From Phoebastria nigripes (taxonomy: Eukaryota > Chordata > Aves > Procellariiformes > Diomedeidae), in contig JAYKAV010000422.1 of assembly GCA_035582835.1 (NCBI GenBank), positions 496,001 to 560,000 of the forward strand: DNA of 64,000 nucleotides. The letters run 5' to 3'. Below the pieces are notes generated by a model. It worked only from the letters and a program-made list of their open reading frames with translations. It was not told the DNA's origin and ran no database searches. Of the stretch, positions 12,128 to 26,600 are shown one piece after another. The translations under genes and the position numbers were made by a program. Every line of letters starts with the position of its first letter. Position 1 is the first letter of the stretch.

Positions 12128-15100
12128 AGCAATATGAATAAACCATAATGTAAATTTTCATGACATTATAATTCATTAAGTTTTTTCTCCTCCCCATAAG
12201 AAATGCTTCAAGAAATGCTATTTCTAACCACAAACCAGTCCATGTTCTTTTGCTCATTTCTTTGTTCTGGCATTACACCTGCACTGCAATCTTTAGGGAA
12301 TTGCTTCCTCCCATCAAGCAGCTTACTGAAATGCTGTGTTGTGGCTTCCAAAATATTGCAGTATTTGGGTAAAAAATATATCTTATCAGGAAATAGTTTT
12401 GCTACCAGTGAGTTGCAGGGGTTTGTTGTCCCATTCACTGGCAGCTGGCTTCACAGGATTAAGCATTAACATTTCTCTGCATGAACAGCTGTTGAATTTT
12501 TTTCTGTTAATAGAGATTGTGCATGTGATTTGATACATAAAAATCTTGAAGAAAAGTGAAGACTTTGGCTGCTTTTGCCCTCGACCTTTTTCACTATTTT
12601 TGTTCTTGACTTTGGTGCCAAGGCTTCATTCAGTGCTTCTGCAGACGAGATGTAAATCAGGTGCCCTTCTTGTACCCTTGTGAATGATTGTAGCATATAC
12701 TTTTTTTTCCTGGTTTTCATTCACCAGCTAAAAGAGATTTGTTGAAAGACGAAATCTAAATGTTCTGAAATACTGATCAGTTTAAGCATCTCTCGGTTCT
12801 CTAGCTGTTAAAAGATTCTGTGTGTTTTGCTAAACTTTCAGTAGCCCAACTGTCTGTAATGTACCAACTTTTCATATCCAGAAATCAATTTAATGGAGGG
12901 CACTTACAAGAAACTCTGCATGGATTTCCTTCTGACTTTTTGAGTGAATTCTTTATTCTTCCTGCAATTTCCTCACTCTTCAAGCAAACTTTTTTTCCTG
13001 TGTTTTATCTTTTCTGGTATTTGTGAAGATTAAATAGATCGTAGGGTACCTTCACGGTGAAGATATCACGTGGATGATTATTAATTGGCAGTTAAGGTGG
13101 TAATAACTTCTAGTCTGCCTGACTAGACTAGTATGCCTGACTGATGTTCTTTGGAGCAATGTACGATGTGAAAGTTTGTCTACATAGTTTCCATGTCTTT
13201 TTATTCTTGCGCAACCTGAAAGTTATCCGAGAGACAGAAAGAAATGATAATAATATCCAGGCAAAAAGGAGGTATGCATTGAATTAATAGATACTGTGAT
13301 CTTTTTAGGTGAGAAAAATATTGCTTATCAGAGCTGTAGCATTTTTACAGCAAGAGCATTTCTACTTACTGCTCTCCTTATTGTGAGAACTTTGTGTAAA
13401 ATTCCTTTTTCTGACTTTTCCTCTCATCCATAACTTTGGTTAAACTCTCACGCCATCACCAAAAATGCCTATATTCCTTCCTCTGTTGGTTCTGGGACAT
13501 AGAAATGAGATCTCTGTCATACCTGTGGTGTTACATGCCAAAGTTCTAACACAGGGTACTGAAAGGGTACCATGCCAAAGATGATTAGCAAGGTCATTTC
13601 CCTGTGCGTCCTCAAATACGTGAGGCCATTCAGCATAGACAAAATAGGCAGCTGCCTCGAAGCATCTCCCAGGCTGTGGGAGCAGCAAGCCCAGCAGCAT
13701 CTGATTCATATAGAAGTAGTATCCTTCAATCAACTACTTGAGTGTTTTATATTATTATCTATGAAGTGGGTGATCAGTGCATATAAACGTGTACTCTGAG
13801 TAGCAAAACTGTAACGATAATTATTGCTTTCGTAGATGTGTGATTTCCGTAATTGGATATTTCATCTGAAATANAAGAAACCCTAAACTGTAGAAAGTCT
13901 GTGCCTGTTGGAGAGGCAGGCATTGGGAGTGGAGGAAGGATGCTATAGCTGTTGAACTACATTTCCTTCCCTTCCACATGCCGCTACTGTAGTTTTTTGA
14001 GAAAATATATAGAATTTTAAATAGAAAAAACAATTGCGTTGGGTGAATTTCTCACAACTGACAACAGAAACTTGGCAGTTGATAGCATGCCGGCATTTTT
14101 AATTGATCTTCTAGCACCAGGTGCACAGCCTCCAGTTGACAAGTTGAATGGTTGCCAAGGAATACAGCTGGAAGGTACCTGCTGTTACAGTGCTGCATGT
14201 GCAAAAACAGATGGGAACATGCGCTTTTGGAAATGAATGTCTCTGAGCCCACTCATTATTTACTGCTAGCCACTACAACCAACTTCTGGGTGGCATCTCA
14301 CTGTTTGCAAGTCTGGCTACTGCCAATTTCACTTTTTTCTTTTCTGTGGCGGTGTCTTGATTGCCTATTGCTTGTCAAATTCAACAGGAGAAGAGTTAGG
14401 CTAACCCTTTTTAAGACTCAGGTTCTTGTCAGAATGGGACAGTTCTGAGAGAGAAAATGTAATCTATCCATACTTTGCTATCATTTGATTTCTCCAGAAA
14501 GCCCCAAGGCATGTCTGCTTATCACCTGCAAAATCCTAATTATAGGGCTTTAATACTCAGCGACTATTCTAACAGTGCACACATTCACCAAACATTTAAT
14601 TAGAACTGTTTTGTGCAATTCCTTTGTTCATAAAAATTATTCTTATGGTCCTTGGCAAATTAAGAATACCTACTACATACTGCAAATATGGCAACATGAT
14701 TGAAGTCCCTTCTAGAAATGCAACAGAGAAGGCCCATGTATGTTTTATTATGCTATTTACATTTTAACATAGAGTATTGTTTTACCATCAAATTTTAACT
14801 TGAGAAACTTAATAAAATGCAGTTTTGCAGAATGTTAATTCCTGATTCTACCAAGCTTTGAAAACAATTACACAAGTGCAAGTTTATATCTTTCCATTCT
14901 ATTAATCTCAGAACACGTCCAAAAACATTTTACATGACAGTTATGTATGGAAATGTTGATTAACTACTACAGTCAGGGTCTGTCCATTTTACTGTCATTA
15001 TTGCCTTATCTGTATTTACAGTGTTCAAGTGCCTGACACGCCAAACTGAGATTTTTGGGGATGGATGAGGAAACTCCCTGACCTTCATGAAATCGCTCTG

Positions 15101-17395
15101 TGATGCTATCATTAAACAACACAAAGTGATGCTATGCAGCCATTCGATAAGTAGATCTGGGCTCGTGTAATTCAGCATTTCTTTTATTTGAATGGAATGT
15201 GCCAGTTTGCTTGAGCTTCTATTTCATTTTATGTAGCTGTACCGTTTTAATTGCCTTAATGGTCCAGTACAACATTCTGGACAGAAACGTGTCGGATCTG
15301 TGTCTTGCATAGGTTTGAAAAAGCTTGAACTTGACACAGAACCATTTTTGATCAAACATGATCAAACTTTGATCAATCTTTTGTATTAGCTTATTGTATT
15401 GGCTTCAACTAGAAAACCATAGAAAAAAGTTGGCAGAGGAAGGTGTTAATGACTGAATAATTGATAATCCATGATTCAGATTATGACTGAGATTCAGAAT
15501 TAATTTACAAACATTAAGGGTTTAGGCCAATTTTGTAATAGAAATATATCTATCTGTGTAGGTAAACATGTATGTATATGCCTGTGTATAAGCGTGGATA
15601 CAGATACAGGTATCTCAGTACCTTGTCCTGATGTTAATTCTTGTGTTCCTACTATGGTACCGTGAAGTAAGTGTACGCTTCTCCATGGCTAGTTAGTGTG
15701 GGTCCTTCAGATAACGTGATGTCCCGCAGGAATGTTCCACAGAGAGGGATTTTCTAAGACCATAAACACACAAAGCAATGTCTCCCTCTAACCCACAGAT
15801 GCAAAGGGACAAAAAGACATAGACATCAGGTGGAAGTAAGGTTATCAAGGACAGGCTGCTTTTCTCACCTACCTCTCATGGGGCCATGTAATAGCAACCT
15901 CCATTTGCACTCCAGATGGGGAAAACACTAAAATCCATGGACTCCTGCTGTACCTCTTGCTCACCCACTGACAGCTCTCTCCTTTGGTTAGTGTTGGTTT
16001 TCCTTGTGATTCATGGCTTCCAAAACAGACGGGCGTGAGGAAGGATTGCATTGTGCAGGATGTTGAGATACGGATTTAGTTTTGAACACAAAAAGTCCAG
16101 GTACACATCTAATACCTTTCTGCTGCAGTTTCCCATCTAAAAAAAGGAGATTGTGTTCTTCTCTTGCTTTTGCTTTTTTGTTTATTTGCTTGGTTTAGGG
16201 GGATTTATATATCCTTACAGAATTATGTGCCTGGTTTTATTATTTGAGAAACACACAGCTACCTGCCTGCACGTGGTGGAGTTGGTTATATGACTCACAA
16301 GAAGTCCCTGAAGCCCCAGTTTTGCTGTTCCATGACTGCATTACACCTCACTGCCTTCACTGCCGGCGGACTTCTAACCACATGGCAAATGGCCCCAGAA
16401 TCTTCTGCGCTTTCTACGTGGCTTCTGCAAGGCACATGGCAAGCATCCGATCTGGGATGAAAAGAAACGTGCCACCCATTTTCTCCAGTGTCTTCTCAAA
16501 CAGGGGCTGTGCAGTCCTGCAAGGTGCCGAGCGCCTTCTGATCCTCGTGAGGCTGATGGACGCTGTGAGCACTTGGGAGTACTGAGGTATGGGTGGCATC
16601 AAGTCAGATCCGGTTCATGAAGCGTATGGGAAAAAGACCAGCCCATCACAGCCTCTGTTCACACAATCTTCAGCTTTGATTGCTGCAGATGCAGACATAA
16701 TTTTTTTTTTTCCACTTTGAATTTCGTATTAGTTTCCAATTTCAATTTGAAAATCAGCGCTTCAGGAGAAGCTCCAAGTTTCTCATGCCTTTGGCATTGG
16801 CACAATAAACATGGTGTAGGCTCTGAATCCTGCAAAGAGTCCCAGAGGAAATTCTGGACTGGCACACAGCCAAAGGATGTATGGACTGCCAGTCTGTAGA
16901 CATAATTTTTGCACAGCAAGAATCAAAATGCCACCGTTTAGAAATTGGGTGGGGAAGTCATTACCAGGTACTGTGATAATCATAATCCCTTTGGTAGTTT
17001 TCATCTAAGCTTTTACATTTCTATGAAATTAGTGGGGGCCCTACCGCATTGTTGGTGACATTTAAAATACTACCTTCATCTGCAGTCCTTGCCTGAGCCT
17101 GGTTCCTAAGGTGTTCGAGTTTGCACAGTGATATGTGGGACTGGAATGCTGGGTTTGCAACACTTGCCAGTCAAAATCCCATTGCCACCATCACCTGTAA
17201 TGACAACCCATGTCAGTCCCTCTTTGTGCTGTTCTGTTGTCTCCGGTGTTAATTGCAGAACACCCCATCAGTGCTCACTGGCACAGAATAGGAGTGATAA
17301 AATGATCGCTGCTGTTTGCAGGCAGACTGGGGTATTCCATGTGCCATAGCGTTGTAAAGCATACCGTTGTAAAGACCTGACTTTGCTCCTGGAAG
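12128..17395. other. Non-coding, nothing recognised
   Basis: AT-leaning sequence, notably around 14460-14950. I see no gene or repeat family. Part of 14460-14950 could be a conserved non-coding element, but that cannot be judged without alignment. Confidence 0.4.
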
Positions 17396-17648
17396 GGCCT
17401 GAGGAGTGGCAGAGCTGAGGCTGGGGAGGAAGCGGGACCGTATGGGCAGGCACAGGAGGTGATGAGCCAGAGCGCAGTAAAGGGGACGCAGCACCGTTCC
17501 CTTTTGGCAGCAGGGAGCCCCTGCCCTGGGTCCGCTGCCTGCTGAGCCCTGGCCCCTGAGTGAGTGCCGGAGCCCCTGCAAGGCAGATAGGAGGGCTGTG
17601 TGGCCCAAGTGGGAAGCAAAGGCCCTTTCCAGCGGCGGTGAGTATCTA
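17396..17648. other. GC-rich patch with a donor-like end
   Basis: A locally GC-rich stretch with about nine CpGs between 17430 and 17640, ending in GCGGCG|GTGAGTAT, a good splice-donor match on the plus strand. It could be a cryptic first exon or promoter, or simply an old GC-rich repeat. Open frames exist on both strands, so coding cannot be argued from frame alone. Confidence 0.25.
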
Positions 17649-20600
17649 ATGGCATTAATTCATTCAGCCGGTGGTCTGGAACTTCCCGAAATTCTCCCTA
17701 GGCTTGGACTATGTCATTATCTTAAACAGAACAGATCTGCAACAACCCTGAGCTCAACTCCAATGAGCAGCTCGCTCTCTGTTTTCCATAGCAGGAAATC
17801 TTGTGTCCCTGGTTCCTAATTTGTGTATGTACATCGCATAGACATCTGTCAACTGCGTCTTCATTATCTCACTGCGTCACATCTGTCAGGCAGATTCAAT
17901 TAAGTGAACGTGCTTCCAGCTCCAGCGAGACTTTCTGAGCATGCAAAATGCATCAAACCCCAAATATGGTTTCGGTAATCAGAAAATTGAGCAGAATCAA
18001 CTAGGGGGAAAGCGGGAGGTAAACAGTGTTTGTTAGTATTTCCAGGTTTGCTGCCCCGAAGACTGTGTCTTCAGGTCTTTGGAAGTGCTTACAAATACCG
18101 GGTTGTACAATGTCGTGCAAAGAGAGGATGCTGGAGACCAGTTGGACAGTTGGAAACATTTCACTACTTATTATCTGTTATTTCCTTCTTTTGGTAATTC
18201 TTGAAAGAAATGCAGTTTAATCTTAGAAGTTTCCTCTATTAATCATTAAATGCTCTCCATCTTTTTGAAGCCTGAAGTGCAGGCATGGTTTTGCATGCAT
18301 GTGTGTGTTTGCTTTTTACACTTCACAGCTCAGTGTTCTTACAAACCATCGTTAATGTACGAGGTCATGCTCAGTCTCCAGAAGCCTTTTCCAGATGGCA
18401 CAAAAGTGCAAACAGCCTGTGCTACCTCGCAGGGAAATACATTGCAGGAATGAGGCCCCCTCCTCTTGAATCACCTTCGACTGAAAACGTGGTACGAGAA
18501 ACTTCAGCATCTGAGTGAGCAATAATGACTGGAGATCACCTGGGGAGTGTGACGGAGACACGCCAGCACGCACATGTTGCACGTGATGGGCAGCGATGCA
18601 GAAGCGGCTCTCGGCACCTTCGACAAGCTCCCTGCTACTAGGGGTGGCTGGCAGCACTTGGCCCTGGTGCAAGTCAGAGCAGCCTGGGACCACTCTAGCC
18701 TGTAGCAGGTAGGTAATGTAATGCCTTGAGTTCTTACTAAATTAACTTCTGCCTTGAACCCTGAAAAGAAGGAAATGCAGCCCTGAATGTTTGAGGAAGC
18801 AAACGAACTAACAGGAGTTGAATACTCGGCTCCCGGGTGGATTTTACCTGGTTTGAATATCTGCCTGTGCTCAGCGTTACCGCTTTGGACCTTGAATCCT
18901 TGCCGTAAAGCAATTCAGGGTAGCAGTCCCTGATAAGGAATGACCCAGACCTGAGAGAATAGGAAGGCAGACACCAGACTGTTTGTATTAGGAGCTTCTG
19001 GAAAGGAATTTGCATTATCAGTCATAGACTAATTTAACTCTGCTGAAGTCCAGCGGTTTGCATAGGTGCAATAATAACATAATGGGAAGGATCAGTCCTA
19101 AACTGACTTGTATTCGTGCTGATTTAAATACCTTCCTTGACTTGGCTTCTATATGAACAAGATAAAGGTGCCACATTTCATTAATTTTTACATTAAATTT
19201 ATTTGAAATGCTGGTGGTGGGGATTTTGTGTGTTAAACAGTCTAACTCAAATATAGATGTTCTGAAACTCTTTTCTGAAACTAGATGTAAAATCTAGAAC
19301 TGCCAGGAGTTTATGAGTTCAGGAAAAAGGATTTTGTGACAGCTCATTGTAATGCAATCTTAATGTCCTTCCTGGACTAGATAACAATTCAGTGTTTGGC
19401 ACAGGAACTTAATTAAACAGATTTTCCTTGGTGGATCAGTCATGAAAAAGTTGCTAATATCCAGCAGAGACGTCTCTTTTGAAGAGGAAATTATTACCAA
19501 GAAACTTCTCCTCTTTGCCAGGACTGGGGACTGAAAGGCAGAGCGGTCCCCTGATACAGTAGCAGTGCTGTGTACAGTGCTGCGCCAGGAACCCAACCAA
19601 TGTCGCCTATGGTGAACTGACTGGTCTCTTTTTTTTTTTTTTAAATCTTTAGTCTTGTGATATTTGGTGTAGTATTTCATGATGTTATTTTTAAAGTTCT
19701 AGCAGCTGGATTCATGTTATTACATGAAAATCACAATTACAGATTAATTTTATTTTTAAAATTATGATAAAATTTGAAGTCTGAAAATGGGACCAGGGTC
19801 TAAAACCATTACCTGAAACAGAGACTAAGAACTGCACTCCTTTCGTAGATTTTACCATTTCCAAATGTTCCCACTTTCCAGAGCTCTATGAAGTTTTATG
19901 TCCAAAAAAATCATGATGAGTCTTGAAAAACAATGGAAGTTTAGCAGTACTACTGATTTTATCTCACCCACATCACAGTGGGCAGAGTTCTGGCTCCCAA
20001 ACATACGTAGGGTTGTGCTCCTCACCCTGCCCTGTTTATTACGGCACAAAGATAATTTCACTAAAATGTCCAGCTGACAAAAAGCTCAGAAACATTGAAC
20101 GTCCAAAAGGAAACAAAGCTGTGGAACAAGCCTGTCCATGGCCCACCTGTGTCATGGTCCCTGGGAACTCCTGTCTTTCTCTTCCCTGTCTCTGCCTGCC
20201 ACAAGGCTCTTCTGAAAGTCCATGGGGGCTTTTAAAAATAGCTCAGTGCCCCTGAGTGGCTCCGTATACATCAGGAGAAGGAGATGACCCATCTTCAGCT
20301 GTGATTTTTAAGTATGCAGTGTATTATTAGGTAATTTCAGAACAAATTTAACAGACACTTGAAATCAATTTAAGTAGCTGCAACAATTTGAGCTAAGGTG
20401 TTTTGATGTCTCTCTCTGCTTTTTGTGTGTCTTCACAGGGTTCAAAGGCTTAAAATATAAAACCCAAATGTTTGTTTGTTGTAGGAGAACGCATGTGTTG
20501 TACATACGCTCATGCTTTTATGTTTGCAGCTGCAGCCCTGTGTAATTTGCTGTTTCTTGAAGTCTCCCATTCATGGTCATGGTGGTAGATTACACATTTC

Positions 20601-22799
20601 CTTTCTGGAGGGCTAATTAATGTCATCCAAATTCTGAACAGTTAATTTCTAGGTAGTCTAGAGGCAGCTGCAACATCTATAACCAAAGGAACACTCCTTA
20701 CTTGAATAAATGGCCTGTACGCTCTTTTATATTTTATCAAGCTAACTTGGGAAAGGCAGATGTTTAACAGTCGGATACTGTTCTCTCGAATGGGGTTCAT
20801 CTGGTCCCTGCTGAAATCAAGAGGATTCTGCTTAATTTGCAAAAATGTGAGATTAAAATCACAGGAGGAGGTAAGCGAGCCAGTCAACTCAATATTTTTT
20901 TGGCGGAGCTCTTCTCTGGCGGCAGTTGTTCTTGCTGTATGTGTGGGGGGAAAGGAGTCGTGCTGGCAGAGCAGTTAAGGGATGCCGACAGCCTTCGTGG
21001 GCACCCGTAGTGTCTGGGCTTAGCGCTTGGATCTCCGTGGCCGCTTCAGACTAGGGAAGCGGACCCCTAATTGGAGACTTCAGCTAGACATCAGCTCTTT
21101 TTTTCTGATTTTAAACCTGCCTTTTGGAAGAGGGTTTCCACAGCCCGTTTCCTTTGGCAGATGATTTGCTTCAGTGGAACAGCTGCATCACTGTGGGTGA
21201 AAGAAAAGATTAACAAGCAATGTGCACATATTTAATGTTTAGATTTAATTTTAAAGTTTTTAAAATGTGTATTTTTTATGAACCCTGCTTGCATGTTGTC
21301 TGTCATCAGATTCCTCTCTTTATTTCAGCACTCTCTTTATTTCATGCTCTCCTTTTGACAACAGTGAAATATCTGCTCTTTCCCTGGCTTAGCAGACCAC
21401 AGTATTTTTCTTTTCTCTCCCTCTATCAATATTGTCACGGAATAAACAGGAAACAAGAAGGTAGCCAAGCTGTCAAGTGGCCTGCCTTCTAGTAGGTAGT
21501 TTCACTCCTGTTTTTTCCAGCACTGCAGCTGAGACATATGCCCAGGACCTATTCCTTTCTTTAGCTGTCCTGGCAGGAACAAGTTGCTGTGAATCCAAGG
21601 AACAGACTAATCTTCAGCTTAGCATTTAAAAGCTAGGTGTCCAGTTTGAGTTGTCATCTAGACTCTCTCCCTTGGCTAGCCAGAGAACGGCAATTTCAAG
21701 GGTGATCCAATACATCCTAGAAGAGGGGGGGAAATTTTCTATAAAACTTTCTTTCTCTTTGCTGAAAACCAGCTGAATGACTGGTTTTCTTAGTCTAGAG
21801 GTTTCATTTCTTATCAGGCTAGAATTAAGCAGGATGAATGTTTGTTCTGCTCAGGAGCCAGCATCTCCTGGAAATGGAAATGTTCAGTTTCTTCAGTCCT
21901 CAAGTGAAGCCTTGTTAGGCTAGATCTGTCCTAGCCGAAACCAAAAGAGAAACAAGTGAGACTCCTTCATTTACCTCATTAGTGGAAAAATAAGCATTAC
22001 ATCAAAGAGTGCTAGAACAAAGGAATGCTTATGATTCTCGGTTCAGGTTTCTCTTGAACTTGCACCACCACCTTCATCAGTGCAATCAAAATAGAAGTTT
22101 GTATAAACTCATCAACAACAGCATCACAAAAATCCCTGCAGCTCGATGCTCTTAGCCTTGCCCTCTCCTTATCTAGATGGACTTATTAGTATTCAAGTAT
22201 TACCACTGTTTTTTGGCGTTGATACACTTCAGCAACGCTTGTACTTTCAAACACAGGCTATTAGAGATGAGAAATCCACTGGGCAAGATTTTCTTTTTTT
22301 CCAGAAGTTTTCTTGCTGTACAATAAAAACAATTTCAGGCAATATTGATACATTAAAGTGCTACTTTAATACAGTGTAAGGATTGGATTTCCTGACTGGG
22401 ATACCTGCAAGAAAGTAGATAGATTGTTTGAGGCTGAGAAAATATTAAACAACAATACATCAGAGATGAAAATAGTAAATCTGACAGGCTGCTTTACAGA
22501 ACTCTGGAGATAATTTCATCCTGACACACGAAGACCTTGGCTGTGAAGACACAAAAATAAGTAGTGCAGTCAAATCAGACGACTTCCACGTGGTGATGCA
22601 GGACTATGAGACAGGAAAACAGGGATGGATTTAAAATACAGAACTGGCACGGAAAGAGTGCTTATTCAGCACTCATGTCTCTGGCAGCTGAATGGTGCTC
22701 TCTCCATGTGCTTTCATGGGGGAGGTTTGGGTCCAGGACACCTCAGAGGTGAAGGGACAAATGCCGAGTTCAATTCTAGACTTAGTTTTCTTTCTGCAG
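17649..22799. other. Non-coding, nothing recognised
   Basis: A poly(T) run lies at 19629-19642. No gene or named repeat is seen. Short open frames are isolated and unsupported by splice sites. Confidence 0.45.
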
Positions 22800-22906
22800 T
22801 TCACTTTTTGGATCTCAACATTTGGTTTCAGCTCAAACTACTTCTCCCAGTAGAAGACACTGTAGTGATTAGTGGTTGCACTGCAGTCATGAAGGTCCTA
22901 AGAAAG
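22800..22906 (+). other. Candidate internal coding exon (107 nt), gene unknown
   Basis: The acceptor is TTAGTTTTCTTTCTGCAG and the donor is AAG|GTTTGT, a moderate match. Only one of three frames is open. After two carried-in bases it reads 35 codons beginning HFLDLNIWFQLKLLLPVEDT and ends at a codon boundary. The incoming phase would fit the one-base overhang of the first reading of 1790-1871, but the intervening distance is about 21 kb. The peptide is not recognised, and a decoy is quite possible. Confidence 0.18.
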
Positions 22907-23158
22907 GTTTGTATGAACAGGTGAAGAGAAAAAAAAGTGGAAAGGACTCTTGGGTACACAAGCCCTTCTTTCACTCTCAAAGCCACAAATTTCAAGCTAA
23001 ACCATTATAGGAGAAGTTGCTTTGGGAATAATTTACTTACGGCAGGAGAGCTGTGGACATACCTGGCACTGGTGTAAAGCAGGAGTGTTAGCAGTGGAAG
23101 AGGGGAAGTCTCGAGGCCAGTGGGGTAAAAGAAGAGACTAAGGGTTTTTAAGCATAGA

Positions 23159-23188
23159 TCTGTACAAGCAGGAGGTCTGTACAAGCAG
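23159..23188. repeat. Short direct repeat, period 17
   Basis: TCTGTACAAGCAG occurs at 23159-23171 and again at 23176-23188, with GAGG-like spacers. It is a small local duplication with no evident function. Confidence 0.7.
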
Positions 23189-23580
23189 AGGTGCAGATGC
23201 GCCACAGTGTAACGAGTAGTTGCATGGCACAATGAAGGTTTTCATTTGGTTCCCTGATATGCTGCACATTTCTGTTGTGCAGCACAAGAATACTTAATCT
23301 ATCTGTATGTTGGTCTCCCACTGTGAAAGGGAGATAGTTTACACATCCCTCCAAGAGGTGTGAATTTGGACCCGCTAAAGGCTGTGAGCTGTGTGCACTG
23401 GAATGTCTCGGATGGATGGTTTCTAAAAGCCAAGGTAAATGCAGAGGTAGTCAAGTAAGCTGCTAAGTCTCTGAAAGGAAACATATGTTCATTTTATGTA
23501 TTTGTTTTTCTGAATATGGTGAATTCATGCTTTGTTTTGCATTGCAGCTTACACTGCTGCTTATGCTTTGCTGATTACAG

Positions 23581-23635
23581 GAAGTTGAGCCTGCAAAATT
23601 CATTACCTAACCAGGGAAGGATATTTGCAGCAAAG
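23581..23635 (+). other. Weak candidate exon (55 nt)
   Basis: Bounded by a pyrimidine-rich acceptor (TTATGCTTTGCTGATTACAG) and a strong donor (AAG|GTAAGC). One frame is open for 18 codons after one carried-in base (KLSLQNSLPNQGRIFAAK). Fifty-five bases of open frame is close to what chance gives, so it is kept only because both splice sites are good. It could equally belong to a non-coding RNA. Confidence 0.12.
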
Positions 23636-26600
23636 GTAAGCAAACTAGGATGAAGGGACAGATACCAGGTTAGTTTTAAATTTATCTCGCTGCAAGAAGA
23701 TTAAGTTGATTGGGAAGTTCAGAGAACAAATCTGAACCTACTTATTAGCAAATCCACTTCCAAAGACTGAGATAAATAATTTTTTTTAGGAGTCCAGCCT
23801 CAAAGCTCTTTGTTAGCTAGTAGAGCTGTGCAAATATTGGAGACACTTAATGCTTCTAGGCAGGACTCACTGGGTGGATCCTTTCCCAGCTAGACTGTCC
23901 TCAACAGTTCTGCAGTGAGAAAGCTAAGCTTTAACCTGGATACGTGCATCTAATCACCACACCAGTATATTGTTGGTAACTGTTCTGAAGTAAGAATATT
24001 GCGGCCGTTTGTGTGAGCTGTTCTTGCATTTGCCAAGTTTTTGAGCCACAAGGAATTGTTTGGTGCTGAACTCTTTGCTTATGAAAAATGGTAGTGTTCT
24101 CTTGATGTCAGGGACAGGGAGGAGAGCGGTGACTTTTTGGCAACAGCTCAGGAAGGTAAGCTGATGTTTTCCAAGACCAACTGCCTAAAAAAATTACAGT
24201 GCCTATAGGTCATTATGGCATAGCTGGAGCTGCTGTGCAGAAGCAGTACAGCATGCTCTCAGAGCTGTAGCTGCCATGGGCAGCAGACATCTGCAAGCTG
24301 AGCTCTCGGCTCCTTCTTAAAGAAACATTAAAACTTCCTTCTCTTTCCTTCCTAAACAATGTGATTAGCCTATTAGCATCAAACAACCTATTAGTATTTC
24401 TTTCTCTTAATGAATTTGTACTCAGGGTCTTTTAAAATGAGATAATATGAGCATTGTACNCTATTTGCATGCTTCTGGGTCAACCTAGAAAGATGGGCCT
24501 CTAGAAATTAGTATAGCCCTGGGGACAAGGTGCGTTGCCAACACTTAGGTGTTACAAGCAACCCCACCGAAACCTTCTTGCAGCAAGGTGTTTGTTGTTC
24601 ATTAGAAATAAATGCAATTCTGCCCACCAAAAAAGATTTTCCTCTTCCTTTGTCAAGGCTATATGCTGGTGTAATTGAGCATAGGCAAATTAGAAGTAAA
24701 CTACCTTTCTCAAATCATCTGTCTGTAATTTGATCCAAAAACCTGAAGATATGTGTTAGTGCTAATAATTAGATACATGGGCATAATTAATAAGACTATC
24801 AGTGAAGTCCAGGCAATCTGCTCCACTTCGAATATTAGAAGTAGACCACCAGCAGGTTATAAAACTCTGAACCATGGGTTTGGGTTCAGNTGACACCCCA
24901 GAGTATTGCAGGGCTTCAGTGGGATAGTGAGGCAGCAGGAAAGGTCTGATCTTTCCGCAGCCTTTGCTGATTGCAGCATGCCCCGAGGGCGTTGGGCCGG
25001 GGCAGCTTTCATTAGGCAAATTTTTGGTGCTGCTCCATCCCACCTTCACAGCAGTAATTTAGAACTTCTTGTTCCTGGCATTTGGTCACTGAAAGGACCG
25101 ATGGGATCAACAGAAATAGCATCACTTTAATTAAAAAATAAAACCGGTGCTTGGCAGGAAATGCGAATGACTTGTGTTTGCTTCAGCCCAGATTTTAAAG
25201 GTATTTCGGTGCTTAAAGATACAAGTAGGTACTTGGAAGATTTTTCCAAAGTAGCTATATGCTCAACTCCAATTATTTTTAATAAGACTTATGTGCCTCC
25301 TTATTTCAAAGACACCTGATAGGAACATATGTGAGGGCTAAAGCACTGGAGGGCCTTTACAAATCTGCTACGATGTCACTGTTGAAAAGGAGACTTCATT
25401 ATTTAAGCATTACGAGACAGATTTGACATTAAAATGATCTGTAGATTGTATTGATGCCTTTGACCTTTTAGTGGGCTTATGGCATTCAGCATTGAGTAGC
25501 CAATCTGGAAAGAATAGTATTATCATCTAGTTCATCAGAAGAATAATTATATGTTACAGATATGGGCTGGAATTATGCAACTGCAAAAGTGTGAGGGAGG
25601 AGGAAGGGACGTGCGTATCGTAGCGTAAAACACCAGTTTGTTCTGAGACCACTGCAGGGAGTGCCTGTGCTTTCATGCTACTGTCAGAGGAGAAGTGGAC
25701 CTCAGGTTTGAAGAGTCTCCTCTCAGTGGCCTGAAGGTAACACTGGGTAACGTGTCCCAGCACCTGTGGCATGGGGCTTGGCACCAGGAGAACCAGGCTT
25801 CTGCCCGAGCACCTGAGCTGGCACAAGACCGCAGGTACCCTACTCCACTTTGCCGGTCCAACATCGCCTCCCCTGGAAGGTGTTTTGAGATCTCGCACTG
25901 CATGAAGCTAGTAGCAAAGAGTCACCTTCACGTGGCGAGTGTATGGGTCAGGAGCAAGAACAGTCGATGGGAATAGGCACGTCATCAAACAAAGAGGGCA
26001 GAAAGGTCTGGATGTCCCTGTAACCAGGGGCTGTGAGAAGTTTGCCTGTGCTCACCCTTATTCATGGTTCATTTCATGCTCTCACACACACAGAGATATG
26101 CACACATCCTTTTCTTTCCCCGGGGAGCTCCCTTGCATATGGTATTTCCACTACTGCAGGGAGTAAAACAAATGTTGCGCTGTAAATATGAATTTTAATG
26201 CTAGACAAAAAGCTGTGCTGATAATGATGCCAGTAAACACTATGGCTTCGTCAAAGCGTTAAGTGTTTTTTCAAATGATAAATGACAAGCAGTTGTGGAA
26301 GCAGGGAGGAAAGGTAGTTAAAAGCAAACTGTACTGATAGAAGATTAAAGTGTGAGCAAAGATAGGAAATGATGTGCATTAGTTCGGTTTTAATTCTTTT
26401 GGAAGAAGGAGATGCTGAAAAAGAAAGTACTGAAATCCGAAACGGAGACAAACATCAACATACAGCTGAATAATAATGCAAATGGTTACAAAGAGCATGT
26501 TGATAATGGTAGTTAATGAGATCATAACCATGATAGCAGTGATTTCTTTGATTACTTACGTTGTTCTGATGTGACTCTGAAGCCACCTGCCAGGTTTTGA

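Noticed and set aside
26065..26100. CACACACACAG-type short repeat and similar brief runs
   Set aside because: Too short and ordinary to annotate as microsatellites.
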